From CAYVLI01 sp964452105 [NCBI: uncultured Nitrospinota bacterium] (GTDB taxonomy: Bacteria > JAUXIQ01): a stretch of DNA of 5,632 nt. Made by a program: the position numbers and the translations under genes. Within the stretch, counting starts at the first letter, position 1, and every line of letters begins with the position of its first letter. Location: the NCBI GenBank assembly GCA_964452105.1, contig CAYVLI010000040.1:1-5632 (forward strand), given 5' to 3'. Shown here piece by piece: positions 1 through 3,775 of this stretch. The notes beneath the pieces were generated by a model that searched no databases, was not told the origin of the DNA, and worked only from the letters and a program-made list of their open reading frames with translations.

Positions 1-92
1 TGGCCAGCGACGAATCGAGATGGGTGACCGGCGTGATTCTGCCGGTGGACGGCGGCCTGTCCGCCACCAGTCGGCAGGCCTACCGCCGCTGA
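1..92 (+). CDS. Short-chain dehydrogenase/reductase, C-terminal end (partial)
   Basis: This is the last 30 codons of a gene whose start lies left of the window; complete codons begin at base 3 and the TGA stop is at 90-92. The visible tail contains WVTGVILPVDGGLSA. The pattern 'S-x-x-x-W-V-T-G-x-x-x-x-V-D-G-G' is the hallmark C-terminal segment of classical SDR enzymes (FabG-like, Rossmann-fold NAD(P)-dependent oxidoreductases), which close the cofactor and substrate pocket with this strand. The Tyr-x-x-x-Lys active site and the glycine-rich cofactor motif are outside the window, so substrate and cofactor cannot be named. A short Arg-rich end (RQAYRR) follows. The family is well supported; the specific function is unknown. 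Confidence 0.85.
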   Translation, partial: ASDESRWVTGVILPVDGGLSATSRQAYRR

Positions 93-94
93 TA

Positions 95-122
95 GGTTGT
101 TCAGACGCAACAGCTGTTTTTT
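95..122 (+). terminator. Possible Rho-independent terminator of the SDR gene
   Basis: Three bases after the SDR stop, GTTGTT (96-101) pairs with AACAGC (109-114), including one G-T wobble, around a 7-nt loop. A run of six T (117-122) follows. Position and T-run fit an intrinsic terminator; the stem is short and AT-rich, so strength is doubtful. Confidence 0.45.
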
Positions 123-135
123 ATGTCAAGTATTT

Positions 136-153
136 AGTTACCTGGAGTTACCT
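136..153. repeat. Short tandem direct repeat AGTTACCT
   Basis: AGTTACCT occurs at 136-143 and again at 146-153, a 10-bp period (about one helical turn). This could be a paired binding site or chance; no adjacent promoter was recognised. Confidence 0.3.
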
Positions 154-154
154 C

Positions 155-184
155 AAAAAAGAATCCCCCGGATGAATCCGGGGG
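155..184 (-). terminator. Strong hairpin with T-run on the minus strand
   Basis: CCCCCGGAT (165-173) and ATCCGGGGG (176-184) form a near-perfect GC-rich stem. Read on the minus strand it is followed by ATTCTTTTTT (164-155), the textbook form of an intrinsic terminator. On the plus strand there is no T-run after it. No minus-strand gene is seen just to the right, so it may block antisense read-through into the SDR gene, or be part of a mobile-element end (see 165-239). Confidence 0.5.
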
Positions 185-239
185 TTCGCCCCACGCATTC
201 AGCGTGGTGAGTGAAGCTCCCACCCTTAAAAGGGCGGGT
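165..239. other. Three consecutive hairpins, possible IS200/IS605-type end relic
   Basis: Three stem-loops lie head to tail: 165-173/176-184; CCACGC 191-196 with GCGTGG 202-207 (5-nt loop); and CCCACCCTT 219-227 with AAGGGCGGG 230-238 (one A-C mismatch). The segment 'GTGAAGCTCCCACCC...GGGCGGGT' resembles subterminal hairpins at the right end of IS200/IS605-family elements and the overlapping TnpB guide-RNA scaffolds. No tnpA or tnpB coding sequence is present. At most this is a relic or a non-autonomous derivative; it may simply be another intergenic palindrome cluster. Confidence 0.3.
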
Positions 240-247
240 ATCCTTAT

Positions 248-290
248 GTCATTCCCGTTCCCCCTCTGTCATTCCCGCGGAAGCGGGAAT
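248..290. repeat. REP-like palindrome ATTCCCGC...GCGGGAAT plus partial copy
   Basis: ATTCCCGC (271-278) and GCGGGAAT (283-290) form a perfect 8-bp stem with a GGAA loop. GTCATTCCCG at 248-257 repeats the left arm of this unit (268-277). 'GTCATTCCCGC-GCGGGAATCCAG' is a very widespread dispersed palindromic repeat in proteobacterial and related genomes. Open frames across it are spurious. Confidence 0.75.
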
Positions 291-301
291 CCAGTCCGTA
301 G

Positions 302-318
302 GGTGGGCTGTGCCCACC
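302..318. repeat. REP-like hairpin GGTGGGC-tgt-GCCCACC
   Basis: A perfect 7-bp stem (302-308 with 312-318) with a 3-nt loop, preceded by GTAGG. 'GTAGGGTGGGC...GCCCACC' is a common dispersed intergenic palindrome. It adjoins the 248-290 palindrome with 11 bases between them. Confidence 0.65.
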
Positions 319-326
319 AGGCAGCC

Positions 327-381
327 ACACCATGTTTTATGCAGGGGCAATCCCCGTGTTCGCCCCCTTTCACGCCATCCC
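327..381. repeat. Dispersed repeat module B, copy 1
   Basis: A 55-bp segment present again in the same orientation at 2706-2760, with 51 of 55 bases matching by direct alignment (differences at two adjacent bases near the left end, then one, then one). It contains GCAGGGGCAATCC and CGTGTTCGCCCCC. In both places it is followed by module A, so B and A travel together. Confidence 0.8.
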
Positions 382-430
382 TCATTTGTAGCCGTATGGC
401 ATACGCCTCATAGACAACCATCGCCTTCAG

Positions 431-503
431 AAGGAACGCTAACTTAAGGGCGCACGGCCGTGCGCCCCTACAATTCATACCCCGTTTGTTGCGCGACACC
501 CTT
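431..503. repeat. Dispersed repeat module A, copy 1
   Basis: A 73-bp module matching 2959-3031 along its full length with about six differences, and 2762-2821 along its last 60 bp. Its core is a perfect 20-bp palindrome, GGGCGCACGGCCGTGCGCCC, at 448-467, followed by CTACAATTCAT and GCGCGACA. No coding function is credible. Confidence 0.85.
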
Positions 504-524
504 CGAACATAAATTTTTTCTGTA

Positions 525-545
525 GGGGCTTATGGCATACGCCCC
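525..545. repeat. REP-like hairpin around TATGGCATA
   Basis: GGGGC (525-529) pairs with GCCCC (541-545) around TATGGCATA. The 13-mer TATGGCATACGCC at 531-543 also occurs at 395-407, where it sits in the palindrome CGTATG-G-CATACG (393-405). Both are part of the repeat island between the SDR gene and the propeller gene. Confidence 0.55.
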
Positions 546-588
546 ATCAGCCCCACGGAAACAGCAGGAACCAACCTCATCTTCCCCC

Positions 589-620
589 ACGTAGAGATAA
601 TTAATGAATTGTCTCTACGT
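589..620. repeat. Long hairpin, 14-bp stem
   Basis: ACGTAGAGATAATT (589-602) pairs with AATTGTCTCTACGT (607-620), with one T-G wobble and a 4-nt loop AATG. There is no T-run on either side, so it is not a classic terminator. It looks like a full-length dispersed palindromic unit (GTAGAGA...TCTCTAC type). Confidence 0.7.
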
Positions 621-633
621 ATTAAATTGTAAA

Positions 634-652
634 GGGCGACTGTCGGTCGCCC
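634..652. repeat. REP-like hairpin GGGCGAC-tgtcg-GTCGCCC
   Basis: A perfect 7-bp stem (634-640 with 646-652) and a 5-nt loop, followed by CCTACC. It belongs to the GTAGGGGCGACC...GGTCGCCCCTAC family of intergenic palindromes. Confidence 0.65.
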
Positions 653-671
653 CTACCGGTAAAAAAGCCGC

Positions 672-699
672 TTGCATTGCAGCGCGATGAGAGGATAAT
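672..699 (+). promoter_or_regulatory. Tentative sigma70-type promoter upstream of the propeller gene
   Basis: TTGCAT (672-677) and GATAAT (694-699) are separated by 16 bp; the -10 matches TATAAT in 5 of 6 positions but the -35 in only 3 of 6. It is the best pair seen upstream of 886 and would give a leader of about 180 nt containing three hairpins. Weak support. Confidence 0.25.
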
Positions 700-739
700 A
701 ATAGAACATCATAATATATCCCTGCCAACCTCTCTTGCT

Positions 740-847
740 CCCCGTTGCGGGGATGGCTGGGCGGGGTTTCATTGTGCCGTCGGGTCTCCGCACCCGACAG
801 CAGTTGAACCTGCCAGGTACCGTAGGGGCGGCCCTCTGTGGTCGCCC
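740..847. repeat. Cluster of three hairpins in the leader of the propeller gene
   Basis: CCCCG 740-744 with CGGGG 748-752; GTCGGGT 779-785 with ACCCGAC 792-798 (6-nt loop); GGGCGGCC 826-833 with GGTCGCCC 840-847 (one wobble, 6-nt loop). The last is a GTAGGGGCG-type dispersed palindrome ending 39 bases before the start codon. No known riboswitch was recognised, and the units look like the other repeats of the island. Confidence 0.55.
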
Positions 848-873
848 GGGCAACACGACAACCATTTTCTATG

Positions 874-878
874 AGAGG
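874..878 (+). promoter_or_regulatory. Ribosome binding site deciding the 886 start
   Basis: AGAGG at 874-878 lies 7 bases before ATG 886. It favours ATG 886 over the in-frame ATG at 871 and GTG at 838; the protein from 886 also begins with a clean signal peptide. Confidence 0.65.
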
Positions 879-885
879 TAGCGCC

Positions 886-2340
886 ATGAACCATAAAAAA
901 ATCTCTTTCCCTGCTCTCTTGATAATAACCCTCCTTTTCGCCCTCTTATCGAATTCCGCGGCAGCGGTGTGGAACATCGAGACGGTGGACAGCACAGGAA
1001 ACATGGGCGGGTACACCTCCATTGCGCTGGACGCCTCTGAGAACACCCACATCAGCTACTACGATTACGAAAACGGCAACCTCAAGTACGCCACCAACGC
1101 CTCGGGGGTGTGGGTGACAGAGACTGTAGACAGCGCGGGGAACGTGGGCTGGTACACCTCCATAGCCCTGGACTCCTCGGGGAAGGCCCACATAAGCTAC
1201 TACGATTATACAAACGATAACCTCAAGTACGCCACCAACGCCTCGGGGGCATGGGCCACTGAAACGGTTGACAGCACGGGATACGTGGGCTGGTACACCT
1301 CCATAGCCCTGGATACCTCGGGAAAGGCAAACATCAGCTACTATGATTCCACAAACGGCGACCTCAAGTATGCCACCAACGTCTCGGGGGCTTGGGTCAC
1401 CCAAACGGTAGACAGCGCGGGAAATGTTGGCTTGTTTACCTCTATCGCCCTGGATGCCTCGGGGAAGGTCCACATCAGCTACCACGATGTCACAAACGCA
1501 GACCTCAAGTACGCCACCAACGCTTCAGGGGTGTGGGTCACGGAGACGGTGGACGGCGCGGGAAGCGTGGGCAGGTACACCTCCATAGCCCTAGACTCAT
1601 CGGGTAAGGTCCACATCAGTTACCTTGATTCCGCAAACGGCGACCTCAAGTACACCATCAACACCTCCGGGCCCTGGGTTACAACAACGGTGGACTTCGT
1701 GGGAGACTTCGACGGGTACACCTCCATAGCCCTGGACTCATCAGGGAACGCCCACATTAGCTACTTGGGCTACACAAATAGAGATCTCAAGTATGCCACC
1801 AACGCACTGAGGGTGTGGGTCGCCGAGACGGTGGATAGCGCAGGAGACGTGGGCGGATTCACCTCCATAGCCCTGGACTCTTCGGGGAACGCCCACATCA
1901 GCTACAAGGCGGATAGCGGCCTGATGGTAGTTTATTCGATAGAAGATGTTATAAAGGGATTAATAAGAGCTTTTATTAAAAAACATAATATTCGAGCATG
2001 GCCTTCTCCTGAAGAATTGGCCGTAAATCCGTTCATTTACGAACGTGAAATTGTGGCAGTTAAAGCGCACTTTGAAACAATGCTATCTTCCAATGCAGGC
2101 GTGTTCACTACTGGTGATGTAACTGATTCTGAAATTATTAATGTTTCCAAAATCCCTAAAGGGCTCTTTACAAGTAAGAGAACGGTGATTCTCGCGGGTA
2201 AAATCCTTGGGAAGATAGATACAAAAATTCCTCTTGTGGGAGAGATAGCTTTACCTCATATAAAATTTGAGGGTATACTTGAATGTAAATTTGTCGAATG
2301 CAATGAATATCTTAGTTTAGCATCAGGATTAGAGCGATAG
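886..2340 (+). CDS. Secreted beta-propeller-like repeat protein with aberrant C-terminus
   Basis: A 484-residue frame. Residues 1-27 form a signal peptide: Lys-rich start (MNHKKIS), hydrophobic core (ALLIITLLFALL), and A-A-A before the likely cleavage site. Residues 28-340 are six complete 47-residue repeats and a seventh cut after 31 residues. Each repeat follows W-x-x-E-T-V-D, G-Y-T-S-I-A-L-D-S-S-G, H-I-S-Y-Y-D, L-K-Y-A-T-N, a beta-rich pattern like propeller blades of extracellular proteins. No catalytic motif is visible; a binding or surface role is inference. From about residue 343 the protein changes abruptly to an unrelated charged 142-residue tail encoded by AT-rich DNA (see 1912-2340). 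The expected DUF11/dockerin ending lies next door in another frame (2333-2632). I therefore read this as the 5' part of a disrupted gene, possibly still translated as a fusion. Sequencing error cannot explain the composition change. Confidence 0.75.
   Translation: MNHKKISFPALLIITLLFALLSNSAAAVWNIETVDSTGNMGGYTSIALDASENTHISYYDYENGNLKYATNASGVWVTETVDSAGNVGWYTSIALDSSGKAHISYYDYTNDNLKYATNASGAWATETVDSTGYVGWYTSIALDTSGKANISYYDSTNGDLKYATNVSGAWVTQTVDSAGNVGLFTSIALDASGKVHISYHDVTNADLKYATNASGVWVTETVDGAGSVGRYTSIALDSSGKVHISYLDSANGDLKYTINTSGPWVTTTVDFVGDFDGYTSIALDSSGNAHISYLGYTNRDLKYATNALRVWVAETVDSAGDVGGFTSIALDSSGNAHISYKADSGLMVVYSIEDVIKGLIRAFIKKHNIRAWPSPEELAVNPFIYEREIVAVKAHFETMLSSNAGVFTTGDVTDSEIINVSKIPKGLFTSKRTVILAGKILGKIDTKIPLVGEIALPHIKFEGILECKFVECNEYLSLASGLER
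967..1905 (+). repeat. Tandem 141-bp coding repeat, 6.66 copies
   Basis: Repeat units start at 967, 1108, 1249, 1390, 1531, 1672 and 1813 with an exact 141-bp period and no indels. Units 2 and 3 are very similar; units 1, 5 and 6 diverge more. The phrase 'TACACCTCCATAGCCCTGGA' recurs nearly unchanged. The seventh copy stops after its HISY strand at 1905, 48 bases short of a full unit, which places the disruption inside the last blade. The uniform period suggests expansion by duplication and makes the locus prone to copy-number change. Confidence 0.9.
1912..2340. mobile_element. Putative inserted AT-rich segment flanked by GATAG
   Basis: Sampled lines give 33-40% GC here against about 60% in the flanking repeat gene, with a sharp change at both ends. 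GATAG is found at 1912-1916 and at 2336-2340, as a 5-bp target duplication would look. Removing 424 bases between the two copies restores one frame from 886 to 2632. Just inside, CCTGATG (1920-1926) is inverted as CATCAGG (2321-2327), but unevenly placed (3 and 8 bases from the GATAG copies). The block carries a single uninterrupted frame from ATG 1924 to TAG 2338, 138 codons, with no transposase resemblance. Its product begins MVVYSIEDVIKGLIRAF and has an E-C-K-F-V-E-C motif near the end; I do not recognise it. It could be an inserted gene fragment carried by illegitimate recombination rather than a transposon. The change in composition is clear; the mechanism is inference. Confidence 0.45.
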
Positions 2341-2632
2341 TACTTTGAGCGGGGGCGTAGTCACCTGGGCGCTGGGGAGCCTGAACGCCGGGGCAACGGG
2401 GCAGGTAAGCTACACCGTTCTGGTAAGCGACGCCCTCAGCACCGGCGCCATCATCACTAATGCCACTTACAGCATAGACAGCGATCAGAGCGCTCCCTTA
2501 TCCGGCAGCCAGGTGTACACCACGGTCTATTCCTGCGCCCCCGCCGCAAGTAGTGGTGACGTCAACGGGGACGGCTCGGTGGACGTTCTGGACGCCATAA
2601 AGGTGATCAGAATAACATTGGGTTTGCAATGA
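2333..2632 (+). pseudogene. 3' fragment: DUF11-like plus dockerin-like end of the disrupted secreted protein
   Basis: The frame opens after a TAG at 2330 and ends at TGA 2630-2632. It begins SDSTLSGGVVTWALGSLNAG and continues ATGQVSYTVLVSDAL, the second half of a DUF11-type Ig-like beta-sandwich repeat; the first half is missing. Then follows a Cys/Ala/Ser linker and GDVNGDGSVDVLDAIKVIRI, one calcium-binding loop-helix of a type I dockerin with D, N, D, D and D at loop positions 1, 3, 5, 9 and 12 (2558-2593). Classical dockerins have two such loops; here the frame stops after one. There is no signal peptide and no good start: TTG 2345 is the only candidate near the beginning, with a weak AGAG ten bases upstream. 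It is in frame with the propeller gene once the 424-bp block is removed, so I treat it as its separated C-terminus. Confidence 0.7.
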
Positions 2633-2639
2633 CCCGCTG

Positions 2640-2708
2640 TGCTGCCAGGTCTCCGCATGTAGGGGCGCTGCTTGCCGCGCCCAGGGCAGGGCAAGCCCTG
2701 CCCCTACA
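2640..2708. repeat. Composite palindromic repeat after the dockerin-like end
   Basis: It starts with TGCTGCCAGGTCTCCG (2640-2655), which recurs at 2829-2844. Then comes a nested structure: outer arms TGTAGGGGC (2658-2666) and GCCCCTACA (2700-2708), inner stems GGGCGC 2663-2668 with GCGCCC 2677-2682, and GGGCAGGGC 2684-2692 with GCCCTGCCC 2695-2703. The segment GTAGGGGCGCTGCTTGCCGC recurs at 3049-3066. It begins 8 bases after the stop codon and could act as a factor-independent transcription stall or mRNA 3' stabiliser, but there is no T-run. Confidence 0.7.
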
Positions 2709-2760
2709 CCACATTTTAAGCAGGGGCAATCCTCGTGTTCGCCCCCTTTCACGCCATCCC
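2706..2760. repeat. Dispersed repeat module B, copy 2
   Basis: Direct repeat of 327-381 (51 of 55 bases match). Here it is followed after one base by module A copy 2, whereas copy 1 has 49-62 bases of extra sequence before the matching part of module A. Confidence 0.8.
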
Positions 2761-2761
2761 G

Positions 2762-2821
2762 TTAAGGGCGCACGGCCGTGCGCCCCTACAATTCATGCCC
2801 CGTTTGTCGCGCGACAACCTT
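2762..2821. repeat. Dispersed repeat module A, copy 2
   Basis: Matches 444-503 and 2972-3031. It contains the perfect 20-bp palindrome at 2766-2785, identical to copy 1. It lacks the first 13 bp (AAGGAACGCTAAC) of the longer copies. Confidence 0.85.
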
Positions 2822-2828
2822 AGACGAG

Positions 2829-2890
2829 TGCTGCCAGGTCTCCGAACCTGGCGGGTTCAAATGCTGTGGGGGTACGGAGACCCGGCAGCA
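2829..2890. repeat. Long inverted repeat, 16-bp arms
   Basis: TGCTGCCAGGTCTCCG (2829-2844) is the reverse complement, with one mismatch, of CGGAGACCCGGCAGCA (2875-2890). An inner stem GAACC 2844-2848 with GGTTC 2854-2858 sits in the 30-nt loop. The left arm is identical to 2640-2655. No coding potential is seen; it looks like a small non-autonomous palindromic element. Confidence 0.75.
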
Positions 2891-2958
2891 CAGCGATACC
2901 TTTAAGTTGGCGCTTATACCCCGGGCGCTAAGGATTAAGGGAGGGGGTTATAAATTCA

Positions 2959-3031
2959 AAGGAACGCTAACTTAAGGGCGCATGGCCGTGCGCCCCTACA
3001 ATTCATATCTCGTCTGTGGCGCGACAACCTT
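2959..3031. repeat. Dispersed repeat module A, copy 3
   Basis: Full-length 73-bp counterpart of 431-503. Its palindrome (2976-2995) has one substitution (GCATGGCC instead of GCACGGCC). The 68 bases before it (2891-2958) hold no gene or clear structure. Confidence 0.85.
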
Positions 3032-3041
3032 AAACCATAAA

Positions 3042-3071
3042 AATTATGTAGGGGCGCTGCTTGCCGCGCCC
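3042..3071 (-). terminator. Possible terminator downstream of pyrE made from a repeat unit
   Basis: Read on the minus strand, GGGCGC (3071-3066) pairs with GCGCCC (3057-3052) around an 8-nt loop, followed after a short CTACATAA by a run of five T (about 3043-3039). It lies about 25 bases after the pyrE stop. The T-run is offset, so termination is uncertain; the stem itself is a copy of the dispersed 2661-2682 unit. Confidence 0.35.
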
Positions 3072-3095
3072 AGCCCGTAAACCCTGGATGTGAGG

Positions 3096-3647
3096 TCATA
3101 CCCCTTTCAATATTTCGTCTATGCTAAATATGGGCGAGTAATCGTACTTCTGCATGAATAACTCTCCGCCGCCCTCTTCCCTGTCCACCACGGCCAGGAT
3201 CATGGCCACATCGCATCCCATGGCTTCGACTTCATCGATGGCGCGAAAGATGGATGAGCCTGTGGTAACCACGTCATCCACTATTACCACGCTGGACCCT
3301 TCTTCGAGATTGCCTTCTATTTGCCTCGCCGTGCCATGCTTTTTGGTTTCCTTCCTGACGATGAATCCCTCGACGGGGCGGCCCTCCACGTGGCTGAGCG
3401 CCACCACTCCCGCCACCAGGGGGTCGGCTCCTATGGTGAGACCGCCGATGGCATCCACCTTCTTCCCGCAGTTTCCGATCTTGTCGATGAAAAGACGAGA
3501 GATGCAATAAAGACCTTCAGGGTGTAGCGCAGCCTTCCTGCAATCGAGATAGTATGAGCTTTCCTTCCCGGAAGAGAGGATGAACTTACCGAAAGAGAGA
3601 GATTTTTCGATTATTATTTCCCGCAGCCTGTTCCTTATTTCATCCAT
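3096..3647 (-). CDS. pyrE: Orotate phosphoribosyltransferase
   Basis: A 183-residue cytoplasmic enzyme of de novo pyrimidine synthesis that joins orotate to PRPP to give orotidine 5'-monophosphate and pyrophosphate. The PRPP-binding motif VVIVDDVVTTGSS is at residues 120-132 with the acidic pair D124-D125. Other family landmarks are ILSSGKESSYYLDCRK (23-38), the GGLTIGADPL phosphate-binding loop (68-77), and the flexible catalytic loop FIVRKETKKHGT (95-106) with its Arg and Lys residues. Length is normal for the short form of the family. I chose ATG 3647: GGAG lies 8 bases upstream and the protein begins at the usual MDEIRNRLREI helix. A longer frame from TTG 3710 adds 21 unlikely residues. 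It follows the deacetylase gene by 128 bp in the same direction, and probably shares its transcript. No clear promoter was found in the gap. Confidence 0.93.
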   Translation of the reverse strand: MDEIRNRLREIIIEKSLSFGKFILSSGKESSYYLDCRKAALHPEGLYCISRLFIDKIGNCGKKVDAIGGLTIGADPLVAGVVALSHVEGRPVEGFIVRKETKKHGTARQIEGNLEEGSSVVIVDDVVTTGSSIFRAIDEVEAMGCDVAMILAVVDREEGGGELFMQKYDYSPIFSIDEILKGV

Positions 3648-3655
3648 CAGGTTAT

Positions 3656-3659
3656 CTCC
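3656..3659 (-). promoter_or_regulatory. Ribosome binding site of pyrE
   Basis: GGAG on the minus strand, 8 bases before ATG 3647. It supports the 183-residue form over the longer frame starting at TTG 3710. Confidence 0.7.
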
Positions 3660-3775
3660 AGATCTTGAAAGGATTCCTTTTCCGGTGAGCGCTGAAAAAC
3701 TCATTGTCAATAGAGGGGGCGTCTTGCCGACCGGTTCCCAATTTTAAGCGTTCACTTTCATATTGTCTTCTTCTA

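Noticed and set aside
204-499. Open frames on both strands across the left repeat island
   Set aside because: They are made of dispersed palindromes (ATTCCCGC unit, GGTGGGC unit, modules B and A), lack a ribosome binding site, and have no protein-like composition.
93-885. CRISPR array or tRNA in the repeat islands
   Set aside because: Repeats are not regularly spaced and differ from one another; no cloverleaf with a GTTCGA-type arm could be assembled. The GGTTCAAAT phrase at 2854-2862 looks T-arm-like but has no matching acceptor or anticodon arms.
615-1052. A 145-codon minus-strand open frame over the leader and start of the propeller gene
   Set aside because: It crosses several palindromic repeats and the signal-peptide region, and no family is recognisable.
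946-1485. A 179-codon minus-strand open frame opposite the propeller repeats
   Set aside because: It is a shadow created by the 141-bp period: the antisense frame repeats with the same period, and the plus strand has the signal peptide and ribosome binding site.
2629-2823. Plus-strand open frame overlapping the end of the dockerin-like fragment and the right repeat island
   Set aside because: It consists of repeat modules B and A and a GTAGGGGC palindrome; the same translated phrases arise from the left island copies.
3154-3510. Plus-strand open frames opposite pyrE
   Set aside because: pyrE on the minus strand has full family motifs; these are antisense shadows.
3705-3710. TTGACA on the minus strand as a -35 box for a pyrE promoter
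   Set aside because: No acceptable -10 box is found 16-18 bases downstream (sequence is TCACCGGA), so the hexamer is probably chance.
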